Positions 38,482-49,472 of a DNA stretch of 64,000 nucleotides are shown piece by piece. The position numbers and the translations under genes were made by a program. Origin of the DNA: Bacillota bacterium (lineage in GTDB: Bacteria; Bacillota_I; Bacilli_A; Izemoplasmatales; Hujiaoplasmataceae); NCBI GenBank assembly GCA_018816905.1, contig JAHIVB010000012.1:1-64000 (forward strand), read 5' to 3'. How positions within the stretch are numbered: the stretch's first letter is position 1; each line of letters starts with the position of its first letter. Under the pieces are notes generated by a model. It saw only the letters and a program-made list of their open reading frames with translations, was not told where the DNA came from and did no database searches.

Positions 38482-39912
38482 ATGAAAAAGAAATTTGATG
38501 TTGTTATTGTCGGTGCGGGACCAGCTGGAATCATGTGTGCATACGAATTATCTATCAAAAAACCTGAATTAAAAGTACTTTTGGTAGATAAAGGAAACGA
38601 TATTTATCATAGAAGATGTCCTATTTTAGAAAAAAAAATAATTAAATGCCCCGTTCAAAAAAACGGTTTTATCGGTTGCTTACCACACTGCTCAATAACA
38701 AATGGTTTTGGAGGAGCAGGTGCTTATTCGGATGGAAAGTTTAATATTACCAGCGAATATGGAGGTTGGATGGACGAGTATTTAGATGCGGACACCTTAG
38801 AAGAACTTATACAGTACGTTGATTCAATCAATCTTAAATTCGGAGCCCCGAAAGAAATCACGGATCCAACTACCCAAAAAGTAAAAGAAATAGAAAGAAA
38901 AGGGTTAGCTGTAGGTCTAAAATTACTAAGGGGACAAGTTAGACATTTAGGAACAGAAGTCAATCTTCAAATACTAAAAAATATATTTGAATATTTAAAT
39001 GATAAGATTACAATGATTTATAAAACCGAAGTTACAGATTTATATGTTAATAACGGACAGGTTGAAGGGGTTTTATTAGAAACTGGAGACGAAGTTGAAT
39101 CACCTTATGTTATTGTAACCCCTGGTAGAGATGGATCTGCTTGGTTATCAAGCATTTGCAACATTCATAAAATTCCTATGACCGCAAATCATGTCGATAT
39201 TGGTGTTAGGGTTGAAACAAATAATGAAATTATGGAAGAAATTAATGAAAATCTTTATGAAGGGAAATTTATTTTCCGAACCAGTTCAGGATCACAGGTA
39301 AGAACCTTCTGTTCAAATCCTTCAGGGCATGTCGTCATCGAAAATCATAGTGGTACTATTTTAGCAAATGGACACGCATATGCAGATTCAAAGTTAGGAT
39401 CAAAAAACACTAATTTTGCTTTACTTGTAAGTCATAACTTTACAGAACCATTCAACCAACCAAACGAGTTTGCGAACAGTGTTTCAAGACTAGCAAATAT
39501 GCTCAGTAACGGAGCTGTAATTATTCAACGATACGGTGATTTGAAAAAAGGACGCAGATCTACCGAAAAAAGAATTAAAGAAGGATTTGTATCCCCCACA
39601 CTAAAAGAGGCTGTTCCTGGTGATTTAGGATTAGTATTGCCTTACAAAACAATGAAATCAATTATGGAAATGATTGAAGCTTTAGATCATGTAAGTCCTG
39701 GCGTGGCTTCAGAACATACATTATTGTATGGAGTGGAGGCAAAGTTTTATTCTGCTCGTCCGGAAGTCAATGATCAATTCGAATCAAAAATTAAGGGATT
39801 GTATTTTGGCGGAGACGGAGCGGGAATAACAAGAGGGCTTGCACAGGCAGGAGCAAATGGAGTTTGGATAGCCCGGGATATCATATATAACAAAATCGAA
39901 GGTAAAATATGA
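38482..39912 (+). CDS. FAD-dependent dehydrogenase, COG2509 type
   Basis: Flavoprotein of 476 residues. The N-terminal Rossmann motif VIVGAGPAGIMCAYEL binds FAD. The C-terminus has GLYFGGDGAGITRGLAQAG, the second FAD-contacting motif of this family. Four cysteines at 46, 56, 66 and 70 (RRCPIL, KCPVQ, GCLPHC) form a cluster that might bind iron-sulfur or zinc. Substrate is unknown for the family. AAGGGGG lies seven bases before the ATG. The stop overlaps the start of the next gene (ATGA), so both act in one operon. Confidence 0.8.
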   Translation: MKKKFDVVIVGAGPAGIMCAYELSIKKPELKVLLVDKGNDIYHRRCPILEKKIIKCPVQKNGFIGCLPHCSITNGFGGAGAYSDGKFNITSEYGGWMDEYLDADTLEELIQYVDSINLKFGAPKEITDPTTQKVKEIERKGLAVGLKLLRGQVRHLGTEVNLQILKNIFEYLNDKITMIYKTEVTDLYVNNGQVEGVLLETGDEVESPYVIVTPGRDGSAWLSSICNIHKIPMTANHVDIGVRVETNNEIMEEINENLYEGKFIFRTSSGSQVRTFCSNPSGHVVIENHSGTILANGHAYADSKLGSKNTNFALLVSHNFTEPFNQPNEFANSVSRLANMLSNGAVIIQRYGDLKKGRRSTEKRIKEGFVSPTLKEAVPGDLGLVLPYKTMKSIMEMIEALDHVSPGVASEHTLLYGVEAKFYSARPEVNDQFESKIKGLYFGGDGAGITRGLAQAGANGVWIARDIIYNKIEGKI

Positions 39913-41510
39913 TACTATTACAAGATGGATTCATATACGATGGATCTTTAAACGACGGATATTTTGGCAGCGTTTTGATTGAAAAAGATAAAATTAAGAA
40001 GATATTTCGACATAATGAAGTTTGTGAGAAAAATGATGAAATCAAAATCATTGATTGCAGAGGAAAAATTATAACCCCTGGTTTTATCGATGCACACTCT
40101 CACAATGATTTTTTTGCGCTTAAAAAAGATAATTTGTTTTATTACGAACCATTTGTAAAACAAGGAGTTTCTACAATGGTCACTGGAAATTGTGGTTTTT
40201 CAGCAGCTGGATATGAACCTGATTCTCCTTATAATGATCAAGTTGGAGGAGGACTGTTTTCGAATGATGGAAATGATTACAGTGACTTTCAAAAATGGGG
40301 AAAATCCGTTGATAAAAACCTTCCAGTCAATCTTTTATCTCTTGTGGGACACGGTACTTTGAGAATTGGATTAAATGGAAAAACGAGCGGTTCCTTAACG
40401 GAAGATCAAATGATTCAAATGGAAAAAACGTTAGAAAAAACTCTAGATTCTGGAGCTGCTGGACTTTCGTTAGGTTTGATGTATGAACCTGGGCAATTTG
40501 TTCCGTTTGAGGAATTGGAAAGATTGACGAAAATCGTAAAAAAACATAACAAGATACTAACAGTACATGCAAGAGCATATTCGAAAGTATCCACATCTTA
40601 CAATCCCCCAATAGGTGGTAGGGCTCATAATCTTAGGGCAATGGATGAAGTTGTCAAACTAACGAAAAACACTGGAGTAAAAACGGAATATTCACATTTG
40701 ATTTTTGTTGGTAAAAGTTCATGGAGCACAGTAAAAGAATCACTTCAAATTTTGGAAAAGTCAAAAGAAGAAGGTTTCGACATCGGATTTGATACCTATC
40801 CGATGGAATTTGGAGCTTCAGTCATTACGGTTGTACTTCCAACGTGGTATTTAAGCATGGATAAAGCCAAAAGAACTTCGAAAATCATTCAAATCAGGCT
40901 AGCCATTGAAATCTATATGGCAATCATGGCACTTGGTTTTGGGTTCAAGGATATTCTTATTTCAAATACTTTCGGTCAAATGAAGGAAATTGAAGGAAAA
41001 AGAATTAATGAAATAGCAAAAATATGGAAAAAAAGCAATCTGAAAACCTATCTTGAAATTATTGAAAAAACTGACGGAAGAGTCAATGTTTTAATGTATA
41101 AGTATCAAAACAAAGAAATAATCGAAGCTTTAAGAACACATCCCCAATCGCTTTATATGAGCGACGCTTGGATGGAAAAAGAAGCTTCTGTTCAAAATTT
41201 CGCTTGTTATTACGCATTTGTAAAATTTCTTTTACTGGCGAAAAACAATGGAACATCCATTAGCGAGTCGATATTCAAGATGACAAAAGCAACTGCGGAT
41301 CGTTTTCAAATACCAAAACGAGGATCCGTCCAAGAAGGATATTTTGCGGACATAAATGTTATCGATTTAGATCATTTGAACTATCAAGAAAATCAATGCA
41401 TTCATCCGACTGGAATTGAGCACGTAATCATTAACGGAAAGATTGTAGTTGAAAAGAATGAAATCATAAAAAAAGATATCTTTCATAGCGGAAGATTTAT
41501 CAGTATATAA
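39909..41510 (+). CDS. Amidohydrolase, N-acyl-D-amino-acid deacylase type
   Basis: Metal-dependent hydrolase of 533 residues. It begins with the N-terminal beta-strand domain and GKIITPGFIDAHSHNDF, where HxH binds metal. The family cysteine follows in TGNCGFSAAG. Later metal or catalytic residues are VHARAY, YSHLIFVG and the Asp in YMSDAW. A C-terminal PxRGSVxEGYFADI strand returns to the beta domain. COG3653 members remove the acyl group from N-acyl-D-amino acids; related D-glutamate deacylases and dihydroorotase-like enzymes cannot be excluded. It overlaps the FAD dehydrogenase gene by four bases. Confidence 0.8.
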   Translation: MILLQDGFIYDGSLNDGYFGSVLIEKDKIKKIFRHNEVCEKNDEIKIIDCRGKIITPGFIDAHSHNDFFALKKDNLFYYEPFVKQGVSTMVTGNCGFSAAGYEPDSPYNDQVGGGLFSNDGNDYSDFQKWGKSVDKNLPVNLLSLVGHGTLRIGLNGKTSGSLTEDQMIQMEKTLEKTLDSGAAGLSLGLMYEPGQFVPFEELERLTKIVKKHNKILTVHARAYSKVSTSYNPPIGGRAHNLRAMDEVVKLTKNTGVKTEYSHLIFVGKSSWSTVKESLQILEKSKEEGFDIGFDTYPMEFGASVITVVLPTWYLSMDKAKRTSKIIQIRLAIEIYMAIMALGFGFKDILISNTFGQMKEIEGKRINEIAKIWKKSNLKTYLEIIEKTDGRVNVLMYKYQNKEIIEALRTHPQSLYMSDAWMEKEASVQNFACYYAFVKFLLLAKNNGTSISESIFKMTKATADRFQIPKRGSVQEGYFADINVIDLDHLNYQENQCIHPTGIEHVIINGKIVVEKNEIIKKDIFHSGRFISI

Positions 41511-41537
41511 AAAGACTAAATGAAACTTAGTCTTTTT
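41507..41537 (+). terminator. Terminator of the FAD enzyme / amidohydrolase operon
   Basis: The stem AAAAAGACTAA/TTAGTCTTTTT with a seven-base loop begins at the stop codon. Confidence 0.88.
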
Positions 41538-41576
41538 TCTTTCATCATTTCCGCTCTTCTAATTAGAATTTCTCTA

Positions 41577-42898
<1,322 letters not shown>

Positions 42899-42919
42899 TT
42901 TTTGAAAGAGAGTGTGAAA

Positions 42920-44155
42920 ATGTATAACAACATCGTAGGAAAACACGCAGAGTACAAAAAGTTGGAATCAAACATTCTTCAAATCTCACAAGAAGCAAAA
43001 GCATTAAAAAAACAATATGATGATGTCATTGATGCAACGGTTGGAATGCTTCATCATGAAGACGGTAAAGTATTTAAGTTTCATAGCGTTGAAAATATGC
43101 TACATCACTTAAGTGACCCGGAATTGTATCATTATGCTCCTGTGAGAGGAACCAAAGCTTTTAGCGAAGGAGTCTTTAATTGGGTATTTGGCCCTCATGC
43201 TGATAAGATGAGAGAGGAATTTCACTACAGCATCATCCCCACAACCGGAGGGAGTGGAGCCATTAGTAATACTTTCTACAATTTTAATGATTTCAATCAA
43301 AAAGTATTATTGCCAAATCATTATTGGACTCCATATGAAAATTTTGCTTATGAAGCTAATATTCAACTACAAACTTTTTTAATGTATGATGAATTGTTAC
43401 ATTTTAACAGAGAAGACTTCAAAGAAAAAGCTTTGGAACTATCCAATAATCAGAAAAGATTGTGCCTCTTATTAAACGATCCTTGTAACAACCCCACAGG
43501 ACTTTGTATGACTAGAGAAGACTGGGATTTTGTCATAGAAGTCATCAATGGAATTGCAGAAAAAGATATACCGGTCATATTAATTCAGGACATCGCATAT
43601 ATTGATTATCAAATGAAACCAGCAGAACAATCGAGAGACAATTTTCAATCTTATTACAAACTGAACCCCAATATTTTAACGGTTGTCGTTTTTTCTGGAT
43701 CCAAGACCTTTTCACTGTATGGATTCAGAATTGGAGCACAAATAGGATTGTCCAAAAATCAAGAGATTGTAGATCACTTTACTAGAGTAGGCGATTACTC
43801 GGTTAGAGGGAGATTTTCAAGCGTTAGTCAGCCTGCGATGAGTATCATAGGGAAAATTTTTACAGAGTCTGACCTCAAAAAAGATTTTATAGAAGAATTG
43901 AAGGTATCTCAATCAGTTTTAAAGAACAGAGCAATCTTGTTTTTAGAAGAAGCAGAAAAACAAAATTTACATATTTTGCCATACTGTGGAGGTTTCTTCA
44001 TCAGTATGATAACCAAAAACAAGAATATTTTTAGAGATTTGGTCAACGAGCACGTTTTCGTTATTCCGATGGGAAATTTAATTAGAATTGCAATCAGTTC
44101 TCTAAAAATGCAAGAAATACCTAGACTTGTCAGTATTTTAAAGAAACATTTGTGA
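42920..44155 (+). CDS. PLP-dependent class I/II aminotransferase
   Basis: Aminotransferase fold type I, 411 residues. The PLP lysine is in FSGSKTFSLYGFRIG, the cofactor-ring motif is NDPCNNPTG, and the arginine that binds the substrate carboxylate is in LIRIAISS. The sequence resembles aspartate or aromatic aminotransferases of Firmicutes. The neighbouring shikimate operon and tyrA make a final aromatic transamination plausible but not shown. The ATG at 42920 has GAGAG eight bases upstream. It lies 21 bases after purA, probably in one transcript. The stop is TGA. Confidence 0.85.
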   Translation: MYNNIVGKHAEYKKLESNILQISQEAKALKKQYDDVIDATVGMLHHEDGKVFKFHSVENMLHHLSDPELYHYAPVRGTKAFSEGVFNWVFGPHADKMREEFHYSIIPTTGGSGAISNTFYNFNDFNQKVLLPNHYWTPYENFAYEANIQLQTFLMYDELLHFNREDFKEKALELSNNQKRLCLLLNDPCNNPTGLCMTREDWDFVIEVINGIAEKDIPVILIQDIAYIDYQMKPAEQSRDNFQSYYKLNPNILTVVVFSGSKTFSLYGFRIGAQIGLSKNQEIVDHFTRVGDYSVRGRFSSVSQPAMSIIGKIFTESDLKKDFIEELKVSQSVLKNRAILFLEEAEKQNLHILPYCGGFFISMITKNKNIFRDLVNEHVFVIPMGNLIRIAISSLKMQEIPRLVSILKKHL

Positions 44156-44158
44156 AAC

Positions 44159-44191
44159 AAAAAAAGCACTCTTTCGAAGAGTGCTTTTTTA
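44159..44191. terminator. Bidirectional terminator, aminotransferase / aminopeptidase
   Basis: A perfect 13-base stem, AAAAAGCACTCTT/AAGAGTGCTTTTT with a three-base loop, between two convergent genes. Confidence 0.92.
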
Positions 44192-45583
44192 TTATATTGA
44201 TAAGAATTCTACAAATGATTTGACCATGACGCCTGTTGCTTGATTATTGTTTTCAGAAGTACCTGCAATGTCAAGGTGAATCCATTTATTTCCTTTTTCA
44301 ATGAATTCTTCTAGAAAAGCAGCGGCTGTACTAGCGCCAGCGTACTTGTCTCCTTTGTTTTTGATATCCGCAACCGTACTTTTGATTTCTTTATGGAACG
44401 ATTTTGAAAGAGGGAGTTCCCAAATAGGTTCATCTGAAATGATCGTTGCTTTTTTGAAAGAATCTAAAAACGGTTTTGAGTTTGTAAATGCCCCAGTAAA
44501 TTCTTTTCCAATGGAGGCTATTACTGCACCTGTCAAAGTTGCAACGTCAATTAGATTCTTTGCTCCTTCTTTTTGAGCAAACCATAAAGCATCAGCTAAT
44601 GTTAATCTACCTTCTGCATCGGTCGAGATGATTTCCACCGTAATTCCTTTTGCACTTGTAAGAACATCATCAGGAACGATTGCATTATCTCCGATTCTAT
44701 TGTCAGTAGCAGCTACGATACCGACAACATTGACTTTTAGTGCTAATTTAGCAGCGACTCGGATTGAGGCTATTACAGCTGCTGCTCCAGCCATGTCGCC
44801 TTTCATTCCTGGCATTGAAGTCGAAGTCTTTATAGAATAGCCACCCGAATCATACATGACTCCTTTTCCTACAAGAGCAATGGGATTATCGAAAGTGTCT
44901 TTACCTTGGTATTTGATATAGATTAACTTTGGCTCATCGGTGCTCCCTTTGTTAACACCCAAGAACAATCCCATATTCATGGATTCAATTTCAGCTTTGT
45001 CAAATATTTTTACTGTGATTCCTTTGAATTCTTTTAGAAGTAAAGACTCTTCAGCTAGTTTTTGAGCATTCAAATAATTATAAGGAGTATTGACGAGATC
45101 CTTTGCGTAATTGATACCTTGAGCAATGTGAAACATTTTTCTAATTGTATCTTCAACTTGCAGTTTTCCATAAAAATGGAAAACGTTATTTTTATCTTCT
45201 TTTTTTGCTTTAAAACGATCAAATACATAATTTTCAGTAATTAATATTTCAGTTAAATCGGAAATAGTTTCATTGGTATTTTGAGTTTTAAAACTATCGA
45301 TTAATACACATGCATCCTCTTTAATAATTGCAATTTTCTTGAATACTTCTTTTCTTTTTTCTCTATTTTTAATCTTCTTGTGATTTATGACCATTACTTT
45401 TTGAGTTTTCATTTTTTCAAAAGGAACAAAAATCATATAATCTTCATCGAATTTTTTTTCAATGAAACCATTCAAAACCTGATTCAATTTTTGAACAATT
45501 TCAATTTCAAGATTGTTTGTAGTAACAATCATCTTTGATTCTGTTAGAATGTTAAACCTTTTTTGTTCAATGATATCAATCAT
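44192..45583 (-). CDS. pepA: Leucyl aminopeptidase, M17 family
   Basis: Dinuclear metal aminopeptidase of 463 residues that releases N-terminal residues from peptides in the cytoplasm. The metal and active-site motifs are LVGKGVMYDSGGYSIK, MKGDMAGAAAV and the signature STDAEGRLTLADAL (usual form NTDAEGRL). The ATG at 45583 has GGAGG eight bases upstream. The longer open frame to 45670 crosses the promoter and is rejected. Monocistronic. Confidence 0.92.
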   Translation of the reverse strand: MIDIIEQKRFNILTESKMIVTTNNLEIEIVQKLNQVLNGFIEKKFDEDYMIFVPFEKMKTQKVMVINHKKIKNREKRKEVFKKIAIIKEDACVLIDSFKTQNTNETISDLTEILITENYVFDRFKAKKEDKNNVFHFYGKLQVEDTIRKMFHIAQGINYAKDLVNTPYNYLNAQKLAEESLLLKEFKGITVKIFDKAEIESMNMGLFLGVNKGSTDEPKLIYIKYQGKDTFDNPIALVGKGVMYDSGGYSIKTSTSMPGMKGDMAGAAAVIASIRVAAKLALKVNVVGIVAATDNRIGDNAIVPDDVLTSAKGITVEIISTDAEGRLTLADALWFAQKEGAKNLIDVATLTGAVIASIGKEFTGAFTNSKPFLDSFKKATIISDEPIWELPLSKSFHKEIKSTVADIKNKGDKYAGASTAAAFLEEFIEKGNKWIHLDIAGTSENNNQATGVMVKSFVEFLSI

Positions 45584-45617
45584 AAAAAAAACCTCCAAAT
45601 ATATTTCTTTTGGGTAT

Positions 45618-45626
45618 ATTATAGCA
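45618..45626 (-). promoter_or_regulatory. Extended -10 promoter of the aminopeptidase gene
   Basis: TGCTATAAT on the minus strand (TATAAT at 45618-45623), 35 bases before the ATG, identical to the alr element. Confidence 0.65.
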
Positions 45627-45646
45627 TAATTCGTGTTTTTTGTTTT

Positions 45647-45676
45647 AAAAAAACAATGTGAAAAACACATTGTTTC
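45647..45676 (-). terminator. Terminator of the shikimate operon
   Basis: A ten-base stem, AAACAATGTG/CACATTGTTT, is followed on the minus strand by a T-run. It starts three bases after the DAHP synthase stop. Confidence 0.88.
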
Positions 45677-45678
45677 TT

Positions 45679-46695
45679 CTATTCTAAAGTACGATCAATC
45701 GCTATTGCAATTTTTCTGCATTTTTCTACAACATCTTTAAATCTTTCAGGTTTTAGAGATTGTTGTCCATCACTAAGAGCTTTTTCAGGTTCAGGGTGTA
45801 CTTCAATAATCAAACCATCTGCACCGGCGGCAATAGCTGCTTTTGATAGAGATTCAATATATTCCCACCTTCCAGCTGCGTGGGAAGGATCGATGATGAT
45901 TGGTAGATGAGTAAGTTTTTTAACCACAGCAATAGAACTAATATCCAAGGTGTTTCTTGTCGAAGTTTCAAAAGTACGGATGCCTCTTTCACACAGAATG
46001 ACATTGGTATTACCACCCGCCATTATGTATTCTGCAGACATTAACCATTCTTCAATTGTGTTAGCGAGGCCTCGTTTCAATAAAACCGGTTTATTTGTTT
46101 TGCCAAGTTCTTTTAACAAGGAGAAGTTTTGCATATTTCTCGCTCCGACTTGAATGATGTCAACGGTATCGAGAAATAATGGAATATCTTCAATGTTCAT
46201 CACTTCACTAATGACAGGAATATTGTATTTTTCTTTCATTTGTTTTAATAAATCTAACCCCGGAACGCCCATTCCTTGGAATGAATAAGGGCTAGTTCTT
46301 GGTTTGTATGCTCCAGCTCTTAAAATTGATGCACCGGCGCTTTTTACGAGAGGAGTGATTGTGTCCATTTGCTCAAAACTTTCTACTGCACAAGGTCCAC
46401 CCATAATAACAACGTTTTTTCCACCGATTAGAACTCCGTTTACATTGACAACGGTATCCGCTGGTTGGAATTTACGATTGACTTTCTTAAAAGGTTCTTG
46501 TACTCGTAATACGCTGTCGACAAAGTCAAAAGCGTAAAAACTCTGAGGATCTAATTTGGTGGTATCTCCGACAACACCAAATATTGTGATACTGGATCCG
46601 ATACTTTCATGTATACCAAATCCTTGATTTTCCAACAAAGAACGTAGTTGTTCTATTTGTTGAATATTGGTACCTTCTTTAAATTTAATAATCAT
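45679..46695 (-). CDS. aroF: DAHP synthase, type I-beta with N-terminal regulatory domain
   Basis: Condenses phosphoenolpyruvate and erythrose-4-phosphate to DAHP, the first shikimate step; 338 residues. The barrel has GGPCAVES and RAGAYKPRTSPYSFQG. Residues about 1-75 form the ferredoxin-like (ACT-type) domain that gives feedback control in Thermotoga-type enzymes. The ATG overlaps the aroQ stop (ATGA). Last gene of the operon, directly followed by the terminator. Confidence 0.95.
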   Translation of the reverse strand: MIIKFKEGTNIQQIEQLRSLLENQGFGIHESIGSSITIFGVVGDTTKLDPQSFYAFDFVDSVLRVQEPFKKVNRKFQPADTVVNVNGVLIGGKNVVIMGGPCAVESFEQMDTITPLVKSAGASILRAGAYKPRTSPYSFQGMGVPGLDLLKQMKEKYNIPVISEVMNIEDIPLFLDTVDIIQVGARNMQNFSLLKELGKTNKPVLLKRGLANTIEEWLMSAEYIMAGGNTNVILCERGIRTFETSTRNTLDISSIAVVKKLTHLPIIIDPSHAAGRWEYIESLSKAAIAAGADGLIIEVHPEPEKALSDGQQSLKPERFKDVVEKCRKIAIAIDRTLE

Positions 46696-47129
46696 AATGG
46701 GGATGATTCCTTCCTGAGAATTTCAATTGCTTCTATATATCCTTCAAATCCTTTTCCGGATATTTGAGCAATGCAGGCATCTTTTATCACGGATATTTTT
46801 CTGAATGGTTCACGACTAAATATATTTGAGATATGTACTTCAACCGCTTTGAATTGACAGGCCTTTATTGCATCGTAAATGGAATACGAATAATGAGTAA
46901 AAGCACCTGGGTTGATAATCAAATTAGGATAATCTAAATAATTATTTTGTAAGAAATCAATGATTTCACCTTCGTGATTAGATTGAAAAAAAAGAACATT
47001 AATATTATTTTTTTCGGCGAATTTTCTAATTATACTAAGCAAATCAGCATAAGTAGATGAACCATAAATTTCAGGTTCTCTTAAACCTAGCATATTTAGA
47101 TTGGGGCCGTTAACGACTAAAATATTCAT
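46692..47129 (-). CDS. aroQ: 3-dehydroquinate dehydratase, type II
   Basis: Converts 3-dehydroquinate to 3-dehydroshikimate; 145 residues, normal for the dodecameric type II enzyme. Signatures are NGPNLNMLGLREPEIYG, SNHEGEIID and INPGAFTHYSYSIYDA, then EVHISNIFSREPFR, which includes the catalytic Tyr and His loops. Its start overlaps the end of aroE-aroK by 20 bases. The stop is TGA, overlapping the DAHP synthase start. Confidence 0.95.
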   Translation of the reverse strand: MNILVVNGPNLNMLGLREPEIYGSSTYADLLSIIRKFAEKNNINVLFFQSNHEGEIIDFLQNNYLDYPNLIINPGAFTHYSYSIYDAIKACQFKAVEVHISNIFSREPFRKISVIKDACIAQISGKGFEGYIEAIEILRKESSPL

Positions 47130-48360
47130 TTAACTTTTCCTCGATTTCATTGATGTGAAAGGATGTGTCTTTGTCTATATTAACTATGATGTCGGCATAT
47201 TTTTCATAGAGAGGAATTCTTCTTTTTGCCAGATTCAATACATCACTTGAACTCTTAATCAACGGTCTGTTTCGGATTGTGAGTGATGCTATTTTCATTG
47301 GGTCTTTGTTTAAAAATATAACAACACCATTTTGTTTTAGTTTCATCATTAATGGATGATTTTCAATCATCCCACCACCCGTGGAAATCGCCATATTTAG
47401 AGATTTATATGTACTTTCAACCAAGTCGGATTCCATCTTTCTAAAGGATGATTCACCTTGTTCTTCAAAGATGTCGGAAATCTTTTTTTGTGTCATATCC
47501 TCAATAGACTCATCTGTATCTATTAATTCTTTTGCATATTTTGAAGATAATAAGATGGCATATTTTGATTTTCCACTCAAAGGCATTCCGACCAAAACAA
47601 GATTGGAGGTACTCCTTTTTATTTCTGAATATATCTTGATTCTATATTCTTCAGAAACAGAAACATTGTGAAATAATTCGTGAGCAGATATTGCTTGCAT
47701 AACTAACATATAAAGGCCATTATAAGTTGAGATTCCACTGTCTTTTGCGGACAACAATAATTTAGTATTAGCAGGATTATATATTAAATCAATGACCGCT
47801 ATACAATGTGTGAAATCATCAATTGAAATCGGGCAAGCATCATCATTATTAGGATACATTCCTATAGGAGTTGTATTAACGATTATATCATAATCAAGTA
47901 CAGAGTCAATTGATTTGAAAGGAATCTCATCATCTAATCTTGGTTGTCTGCAAATCTTTTTTATTTGTGTAGCATTTAAATCTTCAAACAGAACTTTACA
48001 TGTTTTTGCTGCACCGCCATTTCCGACAATCAGGACCTTTTTCGATGCAATGGGTATGTTGTAATGAGTAATCATTTCTTTCAATCCAATATAATCGGTA
48101 TTATAACCAATGAGTTTTTCATCTCGTTTGACAATGGTGTTAACTGCACCAATTTTCATTGCCAGTTCATCAAGTTTATCAAGGAAAGGGATTACTTTTT
48201 CTTTATAAGGGATAGTAACGTTTATTCCTTGAATATCATGGTTAGAGAAAAAAGACTCTAGGTCGTTTGTTTCAATCAATTGATACTGATTGTTTCCGAG
48301 CATTTCATGGACTTCCTTAGAAAAACTATGCTTCAACTTTTTCCCAAGCAAACCGTACAT
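47110..48360 (-). CDS. aroE: Bifunctional shikimate dehydrogenase / shikimate kinase fusion
   Basis: A single 416-residue protein carries two consecutive steps. Residues 1-about 250 are shikimate dehydrogenase: catalytic Lys53 in NVTIPYKEK, GAVNTI, Asp89 in GYNTDY, the nucleotide loop GNGGAAKT (113-120) and NTTPIGMYP. Residues about 253-416 are shikimate kinase (AroK): P-loop GMPLSGKS (258-265), IDTDESIE, STGGGMI and the lid Arg in NRPLI. No stop or frameshift separates them. It begins four bases after aroC, whose last codons carry AAAGGA. Confidence 0.93.
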   Translation of the reverse strand: MYGLLGKKLKHSFSKEVHEMLGNNQYQLIETNDLESFFSNHDIQGINVTIPYKEKVIPFLDKLDELAMKIGAVNTIVKRDEKLIGYNTDYIGLKEMITHYNIPIASKKVLIVGNGGAAKTCKVLFEDLNATQIKKICRQPRLDDEIPFKSIDSVLDYDIIVNTTPIGMYPNNDDACPISIDDFTHCIAVIDLIYNPANTKLLLSAKDSGISTYNGLYMLVMQAISAHELFHNVSVSEEYRIKIYSEIKRSTSNLVLVGMPLSGKSKYAILLSSKYAKELIDTDESIEDMTQKKISDIFEEQGESSFRKMESDLVESTYKSLNMAISTGGGMIENHPLMMKLKQNGVVIFLNKDPMKIASLTIRNRPLIKSSSDVLNLAKRRIPLYEKYADIIVNIDKDTSFHINEIEEKLNEYFSR

Positions 48361-48364
48361 GATA

Positions 48365-49456
48365 TTATTCCTTTCCTTTTAGTATAGGAGAAGAAAGAAT
48401 GTCCAACACACCAAAATATAGAGCTGAATTAATTACATGTACAACGCGGTTAACAATTGCAGGATCGTGTCTTCCTTTTATTTCCAAAAAGGTATCTTGT
48501 TTTAAAGACAAATCAACTGTGGATTGTCTAATGCCTATAGAAGGTGTTGGTTTAACAGCTGCACGAATGATAATCGGCATTCCGGTAGAAAGCCCTCCAA
48601 GAATACCCCCGTTATGATTGGTTCGAGTTTGAATTTTATTGTTTACATAATAGTAAGAATCGTTGGCTTCGCTTCCAGTCAAACTCGAGATTTTAAATCC
48701 ATCTCCAAATTCGACTCCCTTAATAGAAGGGATGCTGAAGAGAAGGGAAGATAATTGACTTTCTATAGATAGAAACAAAGGATCTCCCACGCCTGCAGGA
48801 AGATTAATTATTGCGGATTCAACAATGCCACCAACAGAATTTTCTGTTTCTTTTGCTTTCAAAATTTCTTCTTTCATCGAAATTTCAACTTGTTTGTTTA
48901 TCAGAGGGAAATCTTCTTTTTCTAAATTTTGAATCAAAGATTTGTTTATATCGATTGAATCGAACGATTCGTCTTCAATATTATGAAGGCTCTTGATATG
49001 AGATCCAATGTAGATTCCCTTTTCGTTTAGAATTTGTTTTGCAAGCGCACCTATAATTACAATCAAGGCAGTGATTCTTCCTGAAAAAATTCCCCCGCCT
49101 CGAGGATCGTTAAATCCATCATATCTTATATGTGCGGGATAATCTGCGTGAGAAGGTCTCGGTGTATTTTTTAGTGTTGAATAGTCACTTGATATAGTAT
49201 TTTGATTTGAAATTAAAAAAGTAAGAGGTGCTCCAGTCGTTTTTCCTTCATATACACCTGAAATAATATTGTATTCATCCGCTTCACTTCTTGAAGTAGA
49301 ATAAATACTTTTTGGTCTTCTTTTTGTTAAAGCGTCCTTGATTATCTGATGATTGATTTGTATGCCTGAACCCAAACCATCAATTGTAATTCCTAGATAC
49401 TCACCATGTGATTCGCCGAATAGGGTAATTTTAATATTTTGACCATAGGTATTCAT
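48365..49456 (-). CDS. aroC: Chorismate synthase
   Basis: Reduced-FMN-dependent enzyme that converts EPSP to chorismate, the seventh shikimate step; 363 residues. Signatures are TLFGESHGEYLG, PRPSHADYP and PRGGGIFSGRITA. AAGGGGG lies eight bases before the ATG and 16 bases separate it from aroB. Secure. Confidence 0.96.
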   Translation of the reverse strand: MNTYGQNIKITLFGESHGEYLGITIDGLGSGIQINHQIIKDALTKRRPKSIYSTSRSEADEYNIISGVYEGKTTGAPLTFLISNQNTISSDYSTLKNTPRPSHADYPAHIRYDGFNDPRGGGIFSGRITALIVIIGALAKQILNEKGIYIGSHIKSLHNIEDESFDSIDINKSLIQNLEKEDFPLINKQVEISMKEEILKAKETENSVGGIVESAIINLPAGVGDPLFLSIESQLSSLLFSIPSIKGVEFGDGFKISSLTGSEANDSYYYVNNKIQTRTNHNGGILGGLSTGMPIIIRAAVKPTPSIGIRQSTVDLSLKQDTFLEIKGRHDPAIVNRVVHVINSALYFGVLDILSSPILKGKE

Positions 49457-49472
49457 ACCGATTGCCCCCTTT

